From: Rhizobium sp. NRK18
GTDB lineage: Bacteria; Pseudomonadota; Alphaproteobacteria; Rhizobiales; Rhizobiaceae
NCBI RefSeq assembly: GCF_024385575.1
Contig: NZ_JANFMV010000001.1
Coordinates: 1,393,681 to 1,457,680 of the forward strand
Direction: 5' to 3'
Length of the DNA stretch: 64,000 bases
The translations under genes and the position numbers were made by a program. The notes beneath the pieces were generated by a model. The model saw only the letters and a list, made by a program, of their open reading frames with translations, made no database searches and had not been told where the DNA came from. Below are positions 1 through 8,716 of this stretch, piece by piece (the first letter of the stretch is position 1; every line of letters begins with the position of its first letter).

Positions 1-11
1 CGGGTTGCCAT
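1..11 (-). CDS. Start of a divergent gene leaving the window (partial)
   Basis: A minus-strand ATG at 9-11 is preceded, reading leftwards, by a strong Shine-Dalgarno sequence (GGGAGG, 5 nt or less from the ATG). Only three to four codons (M-A-T-R/P) lie in the window, so the product cannot be named. It is divergent from the PepSY/cytochrome b561 pair and shares their upstream region. In other proteobacteria such pairs often sit beside a two-component system; that is context only. Confidence 0.45.
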
Positions 12-40
12 ATCCTCCCATTAGCGCCGCGAACCTTACA

Positions 41-80
41 GCAACCTGACAAGCGCCGTCAGCCGGCTGTCAGCTTGCCT
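41..80. promoter_or_regulatory. Repeat-rich divergent promoter/operator region
   Basis: The 130-bp gap between the divergent start codons holds repeated CTGAC/CGTCAG/CTGTCAG units, a perfect 10-bp palindrome CAGCCGGCTG at 60-69, and outer arms CAAGC (50-54) and GCTTG (73-77). Clustered repeats in a short divergent spacer are typical of an operator, but no regulator is identified. Confidence 0.3.
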
Positions 81-141
81 GCGCTAGTTTCCATCTCGTG
101 GCCGGACAGTCCGGTCCCGACAAGACGTTGGAGACGACTTT

Positions 142-414
142 ATGAAAACCACCATTCTTGCAATCCTTGCTTCCGCAGCTTTCGCCGGCGCCGCTTTTGC
201 CGCAGGCAGCCCTTGCGGCAACGAGCCCCAGTCCAAGTGGATGACGAAGGAGGCCATGCAGCAGAAGGCCGAAGGCATGGGCTACAAGGTTCGTCAGGTA
301 AAGGCCGAGAAGGGCTGCTACGAAGTCTATGCCGTCGATCCCAAGGGCAAGCGCGTCGAGCAGTTGTTCAACCCGGTGACCGGCGAAGCCGCCGGTGAAG
401 ACAATGACGGTTGA
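142..414 (+). CDS. Small secreted PepSY-domain protein
   Basis: A 90-aa protein with a clear signal peptide (hydrophobic residues 4-20, cleavage near AFA-AG). The mature part reads as a single PepSY-type domain, with the core around GYKVRQVKAEKGCYEVYAVD and two cysteines that could form a disulfide in the periplasm. The ATG at 142 has GGAG 8 nt upstream. It overlaps the next gene, a b-type cytochrome, by a few codons, so the two are probably co-translated. PepSY proteins paired with b-type cytochromes are usually linked to membrane electron transfer or metal/redox homeostasis; the exact role here is inferred. Confidence 0.85.
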   Translation: MKTTILAILASAAFAGAAFAAGSPCGNEPQSKWMTKEAMQQKAEGMGYKVRQVKAEKGCYEVYAVDPKGKRVEQLFNPVTGEAAGEDNDG

Positions 415-970
415 TGCCGGTTTCGACAATCGCGGCGCGCTCAATGAGGGCGCCGCGACCGAAAAGGTCTGGGACCCGTTCGTCCGGCTGTTCCACTGGT
501 CTCTGGTCGGCTGTTTCACCTTTTCCTACCTGACCGGCGACGAGTGGAAGAACGCCCACATCATCTCGGGCTATGTGATCGCCGGGCTGATCGCCTTCCG
601 GGTCATCTGGGGACTGATCGGCACCGAGCACGCACGTTTCTCGGCCTTCATCTACCGGCCGTCCACGGTTGTCGGTTTTCTGAAGGATACCGTCCGCATG
701 CGGGCGCGGCGCTATATCGGCCACAACCCGGCTGGCGGCGCGATGGTGATCGCACTCCTCGTCCTGATCGCAACCATCGCCACGTCGGGCTACATGATGA
801 CGACGGACGCCTATTGGGGCGTCGAATGGGTCGGCAATCTGCACGAAGGTGCGGTCAATCTGACGCTCGCATTGGTCGGGCTTCATATCCTGGGTGTCAT
901 ACTCGCCAGCTTCGAACATCGGGAAAACCTTGTTCGGGCCATGATCACCGGGCGCAAGCGGTCGCGATAA
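404..970 (+). CDS. Cytochrome b561 family membrane protein
   Basis: About 188 aa with four hydrophobic segments. Histidines suitable for haem b lie in FHW (near residue 25), NAHIISGY (near 50), NLHEG and LHILG in the last third. This is the pattern of cytochrome b561/NiFe-hydrogenase-type b cytochromes, which pass electrons across or along the inner membrane. The frame is also open to a GTG at 395; the ATG at 404 leaves an 11-bp overlap with the PepSY gene, and either start implies translational coupling. The redox partner and substrate are unknown; the upstream PepSY protein is the obvious candidate partner. Confidence 0.85.
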   Translation: MTVDAGFDNRGALNEGAATEKVWDPFVRLFHWSLVGCFTFSYLTGDEWKNAHIISGYVIAGLIAFRVIWGLIGTEHARFSAFIYRPSTVVGFLKDTVRMRARRYIGHNPAGGAMVIALLVLIATIATSGYMMTTDAYWGVEWVGNLHEGAVNLTLALVGLHILGVILASFEHRENLVRAMITGRKRSR

Positions 971-993
971 CAGAACACCGATCGCTGCATCGA

Positions 994-1033
994 TGCCAGG
1001 GCCGCCACGCTCCCCGCCCGTGCGGCCCTGGCA
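994..1033 (+). terminator. Strong hairpin after the cytochrome b561 gene
   Basis: A perfect 12-bp stem, TGCCAGGGCCGC (994-1005) with GCGGCCCTGGCA (1022-1033), encloses a 16-nt loop 24 nt after the stop. The following sequence is only moderately T-rich (TTGTCATTT). Probable terminator of the two-gene unit. Confidence 0.6.
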
Positions 1034-1151
1034 TTGTCATTTCACTCCTCCGGCTTCCAATCCCTGGTTCCGGCTTATGGTTAACGAATTATTCAAGGGA
1101 CATCTGATATTCCTGTTGTTGACCTGAACTGGTGCAACCGGGAGTTTTGAA

Positions 1152-4100
1152 TTGTCCGAGGCCGGGGCCGACTTGGTTCTTTTGGCATGTGCGCGCGTCC
1201 GCGCTTACGATCTTCCCGCCTATGTGAAAGACGGGAAGCTTCGCTTTGCCGTGGTCAACGATGCCTTTGCGCGCCTCTTCGGGCGGACCGCCGACAGCTT
1301 TGAAGGTCATACCGCAAGCGATCTCGGCATCGCCGGCGAGACGGGCGAACTCGAGGAACGGGAACGGCGCGCGCTTGTCTTCGGCTCGGAAGAAACCACC
1401 GGCTGGTTCGATGCGACCGCCAACACACGGCATTCCGTGCTGATCGAACGTTTCATCTCGGATGGCGGCCAGTTTCACGTTATCGGCCTCTTCGATGAGC
1501 AGGCGGGCGCAATTTCCGGCAGCAGGGCAACTTTGCAGGAGACGTCCGGTGAGGGCGCTCTCGTCGCCGGGGCACCCTCGCCTGAGGGACCTGTACCTGC
1601 TGGCGGCGAGAATTCCTTCGGGCAGGATCTTTTCAAGGAACTGCTCGACAATCTTCCGGTCGCCACATTTGTGCGTGCGCGAGACCATCGGCTGATCGCC
1701 GCAAATCGTCACTATGCCCATATCGTCGGCATGCCCGAAGAGGAGCTGGTAGGAACGACCCAGCCAGATATCTTCGGTCCCGCGGGGTATGAATACCAGG
1801 CCGCGGATGAGGAGGTTCTCAAGACCGGGCGAACGGCCGAATTTCAGCAAACGGCGGTCCTGTCTGACGGCGCGGACCATGACCTGCTTTGCCGTGTCTG
1901 CAGTGTTTCCGCCGGTGGCAGGTCCTTCCTCGTCGGGACGATCACCGACGTTACGGAGCTCAAGCAGCGCGAGGCGCAGCTGATTGCCGAAAGGGCGAAA
2001 ACCGAAGCCCTGCGCGGCGATCTCGAACGTCTCGTGTCGGCGATGCCCGTCGGCGTGGTCATCATGTCGAGCGAACTCACCGTGGAATACGTCAATCCGG
2101 AGGCCCGCAACATATGGGGCTGGGGCGATGACCTTGTGCTCGAAGGCATGGGATTTGCCGAGGTGGTGGAGGTGACGCGCAGGAGCGGCATGGTGCCGGT
2201 CAAATCCGAGGCGCTGGAATCCTATGTTGACCGGCGGACGAAGGAGCTCGCGGATGGCAATTTCGACGAGCCGCAGGAGATAGAATATGCCAACGGCAAG
2301 ACCGTTGTCGTCTCGAACCGGCATCTGAGCGACGGACGCCTGCTGATGATCTACACGGACGTGACCACCATCCGGTCGCGGGAGATGGAGATCGATCAGG
2401 TACAGGAACAGCTGTCCCGTCTCGGGCGGTTCATCTCCGATGCAACGCGGGTGATGTCGCAGGGGCTGCTGCTGATCGAGGACGGGCGCATTCTGCTTGC
2501 CAATGACGCATTGCCGGCCATGCTGGAACTGCCGCCGGAGTTGCTGTTGCCCGGCGCCGCGTGGACAGACCTCATTTCACATTGTGCTGCGCGGGGCGAT
2601 TTCGAAGGCGCGCTCGAAGACAAGCGGGCGGAATGGGACAATTTTCTCCAGAACGACCAGGCGTTCTCCGCCGGTTTCCTGGCCGCAGGCAAGACCTGGG
2701 TGCATATGGAAGCCTCGCCCAACGGACTTGGTCAGTGGACCATCGTGCTGACCGACATGACGGAGATGAAGCAGCGTGAAGAAGAGCTGAAGGTGGCGCT
2801 CTCCCGCAGCGAGGCCGCAGACCGGGCGAAGTCCGATTTCCTCGCGGCCGTCAGCCACGAAATCCGCACGCCGATGAACGGTGTTCTCGGCATGGCGGAA
2901 CTGCTTGCCAAAACGGATCCGGATCCGCGGCAGAAGACCTTCATCGACGTGATGATCAAATCCGGCAAGGCCCTGATGACGATCATCAATGACATTCTCG
3001 ACTTCTCGACGATCGAGGCCGGCCAGTTGCGACTGGTCAACCAGCATTTCGATCCGCTCGAAGCGGTTGAAGACGTGGCGACCTTGTTTTCGGCGACGGC
3101 GTTCGAAAAGGATCTCGATATCTTCCTTTCGAGCGACGACAGCCTGCCAAGTGCGCTCGTCGGCGATGCCGGCCGTCTGAGACAGGTTCTCATCAACCTT
3201 GTCAGCAACGCCATCCGCTTCACCGAAGAAGGCCACGTGCTGATCGACGTCTCGTCGAAGCCCGACAAGGACGATCCCAGGCGGATACGGCTGGTGTTGA
3301 CGATCAGGGATACGGGAACAGGGATCGACGGCGAGAAGCTGCCGACCATATTCGACAAGTTCCATCAACTGGATGCGGGAAGCAGCAAGCGCCATGAGGG
3401 CATGGGGCTGGGCCTGTCGGTGACGGCCGCACTGGTCGATCTCTTCCACGGTACGATTGCGGTCGAGAGCGAGCCCCACGTCGGCTCCACCTTTATCGTC
3501 GAGCTGCCGTTCGAAGTCGCCGCGCATCGCGAGCGGGTCTGGTCGCTGCCGGTGGATCTCGGCGGAAGCGGTGTTCTCGTCGTCCATTCCAATCCGTACG
3601 GTCGCGCGATGCTCACCAACAAGCTGTCCGACTGGGGTTGCGACGCGGTGGCGGCGGAAGATGCGGCGATGGGGATGCAGATCCTCCGGGCTGCCATCGA
3701 AGCGGGGGTGAAGCCGGCCGCGATCATCGTCGACGACAGGCTTGACGACATGAAGGGCACGACCGCCGTTGGTATCATCCATCGCGATATATGCCCGCAT
3801 ATTCCGGCCATCCTCCTGTCATCGCTGGATGCCGCGGAGCGGGGGCAGCCGAAGACCGGCACGATCGCGGACACCTATGTGGTCAAGCCGGTGCGGCTTG
3901 GAATTCTGCGCAACACGCTGATCGAGGTTCTCAGGACTGCGGTGCGCGAGGTGCCAGACGTCCGGCATCGGCAGCAGCAGGGTCCGCGTCCGGAAACGAG
4001 GCCGCCGGCGGTCGACGCTTCGACCCTGGTGCAGCGGATTGATGTGCTGGTCGCCGAGGACAACGAGGTCAACCGGATCTTCTTCTCGCAAATCCTCCTC

Positions 4101-4445
4101 GAGGCGGGCCTTCGCTTCAAGATGGTCGAAAACGGCTCGGAGGCGGTGGCCGCATGGGAGGCATCGTCGCCCGCGCTGATCCTCATGGATATCTCGATGC
4201 CGGTGATGGACGGCTTCGAGGCTGCCCGCATGATACGAGACCTCGAACAGGAAAGGGGCGATGGCGCGCATGTGCCGATCATCGGCATAACCGCCCATGC
4301 ACTCGAACGGGAGCGCGAAATCTGCCTCCATGCCGGCATGGATGATCACCTCGCCAAGCCGATCGTGCCATCGGTCCTGCTGGACAAGATTCATGCGCTG
4401 CTGAGCGATGTGGAAGGCGAAGGGGCGGGGCAATCACGCCGCTGA
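1152..4445 (+). CDS. Multi-PAS hybrid sensor histidine kinase with two receiver domains
   Basis: A 1097-aa soluble hybrid kinase. PAS-like segments lie near residues 14-110, 160-275, 290-400 and 427-540. The HisKA domain has the phospho-accepting His in SHEIRTPMNGV near 569. The HATPase has an N-box at NLVSNAIRF near 682 and a G-box at DTGTGID near 719. Two receivers follow: the first (near 805-925) is divergent but keeps an Asp in IIVDDRL; the second (near 962-1085) is canonical, with AEDN and LMDISMPVMDG. No membrane segment was seen, so it should sense a cytoplasmic signal. The start is a TTG with GGAG about 8 nt upstream; no earlier ATG fits. No cognate response regulator lies beside it. 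Its 3' end overlaps the convergent mnmD by 12 bp. Confidence 0.9.
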   Translation: MSEAGADLVLLACARVRAYDLPAYVKDGKLRFAVVNDAFARLFGRTADSFEGHTASDLGIAGETGELEERERRALVFGSEETTGWFDATANTRHSVLIERFISDGGQFHVIGLFDEQAGAISGSRATLQETSGEGALVAGAPSPEGPVPAGGENSFGQDLFKELLDNLPVATFVRARDHRLIAANRHYAHIVGMPEEELVGTTQPDIFGPAGYEYQAADEEVLKTGRTAEFQQTAVLSDGADHDLLCRVCSVSAGGRSFLVGTITDVTELKQREAQLIAERAKTEALRGDLERLVSAMPVGVVIMSSELTVEYVNPEARNIWGWGDDLVLEGMGFAEVVEVTRRSGMVPVKSEALESYVDRRTKELADGNFDEPQEIEYANGKTVVVSNRHLSDGRLLMIYTDVTTIRSREMEIDQVQEQLSRLGRFISDATRVMSQGLLLIEDGRILLANDALPAMLELPPELLLPGAAWTDLISHCAARGDFEGALEDKRAEWDNFLQNDQAFSAGFLAAGKTWVHMEASPNGLGQWTIVLTDMTEMKQREEELKVALSRSEAADRAKSDFLAAVSHEIRTPMNGVLGMAELLAKTDPDPRQKTFIDVMIKSGKALMTIINDILDFSTIEAGQLRLVNQHFDPLEAVEDVATLFSATAFEKDLDIFLSSDDSLPSALVGDAGRLRQVLINLVSNAIRFTEEGHVLIDVSSKPDKDDPRRIRLVLTIRDTGTGIDGEKLPTIFDKFHQLDAGSSKRHEGMGLGLSVTAALVDLFHGTIAVESEPHVGSTFIVELPFEVAAHRERVWSLPVDLGGSGVLVVHSNPYGRAMLTNKLSDWGCDAVAAEDAAMGMQILRAAIEAGVKPAAIIVDDRLDDMKGTTAVGIIHRDICPHIPAILLSSLDAAERGQPKTGTIADTYVVKPVRLGILRNTLIEVLRTAVREVPDVRHRQQQGPRPETRPPAVDASTLVQRIDVLVAEDNEVNRIFFSQILLEAGLRFKMVENGSEAVAAWEASSPALILMDISMPVMDGFEAARMIRDLEQERGDGAHVPIIGITAHALEREREICLHAGMDDHLAKPIVPSVLLDKIHALLSDVEGEGAGQSRR

Positions 4446-5162
4446 AGGGGACGTCTTCGTTCCAAACAGCATTTCGCGCTTGCCGGCAAAGCCGGGCCGG
4501 CGCCTGACCTCGAAGCCCGCGGCGGCGAGATTGCGGCGCACGAAGCCTGCCGCGGCATAGGTGGCGAAACTGCCTCCCTCTGCGGTCTTCGCAAAGACAT
4601 CGGCCATCAGTTCCGGCGACCACATGTCGGGATTGCGCGACGGCGCGAAGCCGTCGAGATACCAGGCGTCAAAGGGCACTGGAACGGCGGGAACGGTGTC
4701 CATCGCCGAGCCGCAGACGATCGTCAGCGTCGTGCTGCCGTCGAGTTCGAGCGTGACGATGCCCTCAGGGGCGTCGGGCCAAAGGTCTACCAGCCCCTGT
4801 CGTTCCGCGTCTATCTCCGGCCAATGGGCGAGCGCCCTGTCGATCTCGTCGCGCTGCATGGGATAGAGCTCGAAGGAGGTGAAGTGTAGATGACCACCTG
4901 CCGGGCGCGACAGCTTCCATTGCCGCCAGGTTTCGCAGAGGTTGAGGCCTGTGCCGAAGCCGAGTTCGCCAATCCGGAAATCCTGGCCGTCCTGCCAGCG
5001 CGCCGGCAATCCGTTGCCGTCCATGAACACGTAGGCGCATTCCAGCCGCCCGTCCGTCTGGCAATAAAAGTGGTCGCCAAAGGCGGTCGAATAGGGCATA
5101 TCGCCCTCGCGCCATTCGAGCCTGTTGCCGGAGGCGCCGTCGTTTGAAATTGGATCCGTCAT
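4434..5162 (-). CDS. mnmD: tRNA mnm5s2U methyltransferase MnmD (MnmC methyltransferase half)
   Basis: A 242-aa protein with the DUF752 fold: LEWREGDMPYS at the N-terminus, the SAM-binding motif GELGFGTGLN near residue 67, and the conserved DAWYLDGFAPSRNPDMW segment. The enzyme methylates nm5s2U34 to mnm5s2U34 in the wobble position of tRNAs. In E. coli this domain is fused to an FAD oxidase as MnmC; here it stands alone. The divergent neighbour is an FAD-dependent oxidoreductase whose ATG overlaps this one (CAT at 5160-5162, ATG at 5161-5163), which may represent a split MnmC. The conserved N-terminus supports the 5162 start despite a weak Shine-Dalgarno sequence. Confidence 0.9.
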   Translation of the reverse strand: MTDPISNDGASGNRLEWREGDMPYSTAFGDHFYCQTDGRLECAYVFMDGNGLPARWQDGQDFRIGELGFGTGLNLCETWRQWKLSRPAGGHLHFTSFELYPMQRDEIDRALAHWPEIDAERQGLVDLWPDAPEGIVTLELDGSTTLTIVCGSAMDTVPAVPVPFDAWYLDGFAPSRNPDMWSPELMADVFAKTAEGGSFATYAAAGFVRRNLAAAGFEVRRRPGFAGKREMLFGTKTSPSAA

Positions 5163-6339
5163 GAGCCAAGCCGATAATACCGCGGTAGCGAGCGGTCAAT
5201 CGTCCACCGGTCTTTTGATCGTCGGCGGCGGCATCATGGGGCTGTGGGCAGCCTGCAAGGCAGCCGCGGCGGGGCTCGATATCGTGCTCGCCGATGCGGG
5301 CCGACTGGGCGGCGGAACAAGCAACGGCTTCCTCGGCGCCTTGATGTCTCACCAGCCGGACCGGTGGAACGCGAAGAAGCAGTTTCAGTTCGATGCGCTG
5401 GTCTCGCTGGAAGCCGAAATCGCCGCGCTGGAAGGGATGACGGGCCTTTCGACCGGATATCGCCGTTGCGGCCGCCTGCTGCCGCTGACCCACGAGCAGA
5501 ACCGCGAGCGCGCCTTCGGGCATGCAGACGACGCACGACGGAACTGGCAGGCCAGCGGTGCGGACTATGTCTGGCAGGTGCTGGAGCGCTCACCGTTTGC
5601 GGATTGGCCTGACGCCGAAGCCGCGCCGTTCGGCGTGGTGCTCGACACGTTTGCGGCCCGTGTGTCGCCCAGGGCATTGACGGCGACGCTGATCGCGGCC
5701 CTTCGGCAGTCGGGCCGGGCAAGGGGTCTGGAGAATGCTGCGGTGACCGCCATCGATCCGGATGCCGGCGTCGCCTCTGTCGGCGATAAGACCATCCGGT
5801 TTGGCCACTGCCTGATTGCCGCCGGCGTGGGGTCGTTTCCGCTTGCGGGCGCCCTGACTGCCGCAGGCAAGCCGCTTGGCAAGCCCGTCAAGGGACAGGC
5901 CGCATTGCTGAAGGCGGATATCGATCCGACACTGCCGGTGATCTTTCATGACGGCGTCTATGTGGTGCCGCATGAAGATGGCCTGGTCGCAATCGGCAGT
6001 ACCAGCGAGGAGGAGTTCGATCGGCCGTTCTCGACCGATGCCCTGCTCGATGACCTGCTGAAGCGGGCGAGGGTGCTGGCGCCCTGCCTCAGGGACGCGG
6101 CGGTCGTGGAACGCTGGGCCGGGCTGAGGCCGAAGGCGATCGGACGCGATCCGATGGCCGGCCGGCATCCTGCGCATGCGAATGTCTCGTTCCTGACGGG
6201 CGGCTTCAAGGTCAGTTTCGGGATCGCCCATCGGTTGGCAAGCGCCGTCGTCGGCGAGATTATCGGAGCGCCTTCGGAAATCGACGTTCCGGATAGTTTC
6301 CAGGCCGCAAGACACTTTGCCCTTGCCGGCAAGATATGA
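5161..6339 (+). CDS. FAD-dependent oxidoreductase, DAO/glycine-oxidase family
   Basis: A 392-aa DAO-family flavoprotein. The dinucleotide-binding motif LLIVGGGIMGLWAA starts near residue 19, a GGGTSNGFLGAL loop follows, and the C-terminal RWAGLRPKAIGRDPMAG and FLTGGFKVSFGIAHR segments match the FAD-binding end of the family. It should oxidise an amine or amino acid and reduce O2 or another acceptor; the substrate is not evident. Because it is paired start-to-start with MnmD, it may supply the activity of the MnmC oxidase domain (cmnm5U to nm5U). That is inference from position, and a general amino-acid oxidase is equally possible. Starts at 5125 (TTG) or 5161 (ATG) are open; 5161 has TTGGA 6 nt upstream. 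Confidence 0.8.
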   Translation: MSQADNTAVASGQSSTGLLIVGGGIMGLWAACKAAAAGLDIVLADAGRLGGGTSNGFLGALMSHQPDRWNAKKQFQFDALVSLEAEIAALEGMTGLSTGYRRCGRLLPLTHEQNRERAFGHADDARRNWQASGADYVWQVLERSPFADWPDAEAAPFGVVLDTFAARVSPRALTATLIAALRQSGRARGLENAAVTAIDPDAGVASVGDKTIRFGHCLIAAGVGSFPLAGALTAAGKPLGKPVKGQAALLKADIDPTLPVIFHDGVYVVPHEDGLVAIGSTSEEEFDRPFSTDALLDDLLKRARVLAPCLRDAAVVERWAGLRPKAIGRDPMAGRHPAHANVSFLTGGFKVSFGIAHRLASAVVGEIIGAPSEIDVPDSFQAARHFALAGKI

Positions 6340-6455
6340 GCGCATTTCGGCCATATCCCCGTCGTCAATCTGTTACGCAAATCACCTAAACCGGCGCAAA
6401 CGGCATCGGAAAGACCGATGCGGACAGATTTCATCCTTCCTGCGGGATGTACGAC

Positions 6456-7163
6456 ATGCGCTATTCTATCGTCTTTACACCGCCGCCGCGCCATCAGCTT
6501 GCGGAGGCGGCGGCCTTGTGGCTCGGCCGCGACGCTTTCGCGGGCCATCTCTATGAACCGCATGGCATCGGCGGGCTCGGCATCCATGAGATCGCCTTTC
6601 ACACCGCGCTGCCGCGCCGGGCGGGCTTCCACGCCATGCTGCAGGCGCCGTTCCGGCTGAAGGAGGATGCCAATCCGGCGTCTCTTCTCAAGCACATGAT
6701 GACGTTTGCCGGCGGCCGCCAGCCGTTCCTGCTGCCGCCGCTCGAAGTCGCGCGGGTCGGGCAGGGACTGGGTCTGATCGCATCGACCTATCCCTATGAA
6801 ATGCATGAACTGGCCGCCGCCGTCATCCATGAGTTCGACGCCTACCGCGCCCCGCTCAGCGATGTCGAGATCGAGCGGCGCAACCCCGATATCCTCAACG
6901 CCGCCGAATTTGCCAATCTCCATCGCTGGGGCCATCCGCATGTGATGGACGAATACCGGTTCCACATGATGCTGACGGGTGCGCTCAACGTGTCCGAACT
7001 GGAGCGTTTCGAGCGCGCCCTGAACCGGTTCTTTGCGCCGGCCCTCGAAACACCGCTGGAAGTGGCAAATCTGGCGCTGATGATCGAGGAGGAGCAGGGC
7101 GCTCCGTTCCACGTGCACTCGCTGCATCCGCTTGGTCCCGTGTCGCAGAAAAAGAGGGCGTAG
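6456..7163 (+). CDS. DUF1045 family protein (2H-phosphoesterase-like)
   Basis: About 235 aa and recognisable as the DUF1045 family, often found in alphaproteobacterial phosphonate or purine gene clusters. Two H-x-T/S-like motifs, FHTALP near residue 50 and FHMMLTGAL near 170, have the spacing and form of 2H phosphoesterases, which act on cyclic phosphates or RNA ends. An ATG at 6447 is also possible; 6456 matches the usual MRY start and has GGGATG upstream. It begins the ureide gene run but is separated from puuE by 82 bp. Its biochemical function is not established. Confidence 0.8.
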   Translation: MRYSIVFTPPPRHQLAEAAALWLGRDAFAGHLYEPHGIGGLGIHEIAFHTALPRRAGFHAMLQAPFRLKEDANPASLLKHMMTFAGGRQPFLLPPLEVARVGQGLGLIASTYPYEMHELAAAVIHEFDAYRAPLSDVEIERRNPDILNAAEFANLHRWGHPHVMDEYRFHMMLTGALNVSELERFERALNRFFAPALETPLEVANLALMIEEEQGAPFHVHSLHPLGPVSQKKRA

Positions 7164-7245
7164 AACGCACCGCTTTTTGGCTTCGCGCCCTCGACAATCC
7201 AATCGCACCTGATAATTTTTGACCGACTGGAAAAAAGGTGCGTCG

Positions 7246-8169
7246 ATGGACATAGACAATTATCCCCGCGATCTCGTCGGCTATGGCCGCCAATCTCCCG
7301 ACCCGAAATGGCCGGGCGATGCGCGGATCGCGGTGCAGTTCGTGGTCAATTACGAAGAGGGCGGCGAAAGCTCGATCCTGGATGGCGATCCGGGGTCGGA
7401 ATCGCTGCTGTCGGAAATCGTCGGCGCGCAGTCCTGGCCGGGGCAGCGCAACCTCAACATGGAATCGATCTACGAATACGGTTCGCGCGCCGGCTTCTGG
7501 CGTCTCTATCGCATGTTCACGAGCCTGAATGTCCCAGTGACCGTCTACGGCGTCACGCTTGCCATGGCGCGCAATCCGGAAGCGGTTGCGGCGATGAAGG
7601 AAGCCGGCTGGGAGATCGCCAGCCACGGTTATCGCTGGCTCGAATACAAGGACTTCCCGATCGAGAAGGAACGCGAGCACATTCTCGAAGCTGTGCGGCT
7701 GCACAAGGAACTGACCGGATCGCACCCGCTCGGCATGTATCAGGGCAAGCCGTCCGACAATACGCTGAAGCTTGTGATGGAGGAGGGCGGGTTCCTCTAT
7801 TCGAGCGATTCCTATGCCGACGATCTGCCCTATTGGGTGCCGGGTCTCGACGGCAAGCCGTTCCTGATCATTCCCTACACGCTCGAAACCAACGACATGC
7901 GTTTCGCCACGCCGCAGGGCTTCAACGCCGGTGACCAGTTCTTCAACTACCTGAAGGACGCCTTCGACGTGCTCTATCAGGAGGGCAAGGAGGGGCAGGC
8001 GAAGATGATGAATGTCGGCCTGCACTGCCGTCTCGTCGGCCGCCCGGGCCGTGCCGCCGCGCTGAAGCGCTTCGTCGAATATGTGCTGTCCCACGAGAAG
8101 GTGTGGATCCCCAAGCGGATCGAGATCGCCCATCACTGGCACGAGCACCACAAGCCGCAGATCATGTGA
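7246..8169 (+). CDS. puuE: Allantoinase PuuE (polysaccharide-deacetylase fold)
   Basis: A 307-aa PuuE-type allantoinase that hydrolyses allantoin to allantoate in the cytoplasm. Family features visible are the N-terminal YPRDLVGYG, QFVVNYEEGGESSILDGD, IASHGYRWLEYKDF and the C-terminal GLHCRLVGRPGR segments. The family has the NodB deacetylase fold and is known to act without the metal used by classical DAL1/AllB allantoinases. The ATG at 7246 has AAGGTG 6-8 nt upstream; an in-frame TTG at 7219 is less likely. The stop overlaps the uraD start (TGATG at 8167-8171), so the two are coupled. Confidence 0.93.
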   Translation: MDIDNYPRDLVGYGRQSPDPKWPGDARIAVQFVVNYEEGGESSILDGDPGSESLLSEIVGAQSWPGQRNLNMESIYEYGSRAGFWRLYRMFTSLNVPVTVYGVTLAMARNPEAVAAMKEAGWEIASHGYRWLEYKDFPIEKEREHILEAVRLHKELTGSHPLGMYQGKPSDNTLKLVMEEGGFLYSSDSYADDLPYWVPGLDGKPFLIIPYTLETNDMRFATPQGFNAGDQFFNYLKDAFDVLYQEGKEGQAKMMNVGLHCRLVGRPGRAAALKRFVEYVLSHEKVWIPKRIEIAHHWHEHHKPQIM

Positions 8170-8669
8170 TGATGGACAGACAGGAATTCGTCGCCCGCTT
8201 CGGCGGCATATTCGAGCATTCGCACTGGGTCGCCGAGCGGGCCTATGATGCGGGCCTCCGGGAGCCGCTTTCGGCGGAAGGCGTTCATGCCGCCCTATGC
8301 GACGCCTTTCGCGCGGCGAGCGACGAGGAGAAGCTGGGCGTGCTTCGCGCTCACCCGGATCTCGCCGGCAAACTCGCGATTGCCGGCAAGCTGACCGAGG
8401 ACAGCCGCAAGGAGCAGGCCGGCGCCGGTCTCGACCAGTTGACGGCCGCGGAGCATGCGCGCTTTACGGAGCTCAATGCGGCCTATGTCGCGAAGTTCGG
8501 CTTTCCTTTCATCATTGCCGTGAAGGGCCTCTTCAAGGATGCCATTCTGGCGGCGTTCGAGACACGCATTCATCACGAGCGCGGCGAGGAACTGGAAACG
8601 GCGTGCGCACAGGTGGAGAAGATCGCGCGGCTGCGGCTCGAAGCCCTGTTTTCGGAGAATGCCCCATGA
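8169..8669 (+). CDS. uraD: OHCU decarboxylase UraD
   Basis: A 166-aa 2-oxo-4-hydroxy-4-carboxy-5-ureidoimidazoline decarboxylase, the last step of urate conversion to S-allantoin. The signature LRAHPDLAGK (catalytic His), the EQAGAGLDQL helix and the FPFIIAVKG strand are all present at family-typical positions. It overlaps the puuE stop by one base. Its own stop is embedded in ATGA at 8666-8669, where a 16-codon mini-ORF begins and leads to allA. Confidence 0.95.
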   Translation: MMDRQEFVARFGGIFEHSHWVAERAYDAGLREPLSAEGVHAALCDAFRAASDEEKLGVLRAHPDLAGKLAIAGKLTEDSRKEQAGAGLDQLTAAEHARFTELNAAYVAKFGFPFIIAVKGLFKDAILAAFETRIHHERGEELETACAQVEKIARLRLEALFSENAP

Positions 8670-8716
8670 TTGACGTCGTTGACGTGCTGCGCTTGCGGCT
8701 GATGGATTGCTCATGA
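8666..8716 (+). CDS. 16-codon mini-ORF bridging uraD and allA
   Basis: Reads [16 protein letters not shown]. Its ATG overlaps the uraD stop (ATGA at 8666-8669) and its TGA overlaps the allA start (ATGA at 8713-8716). GGAG lies 8 nt upstream inside uraD. allA itself has no convincing Shine-Dalgarno sequence, so this ORF may exist to hand ribosomes from uraD to allA. It has no similarity I recognise, and a functional peptide is not implied. Confidence 0.4.
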   Translation: MIDVVDVLRLRLMDCS

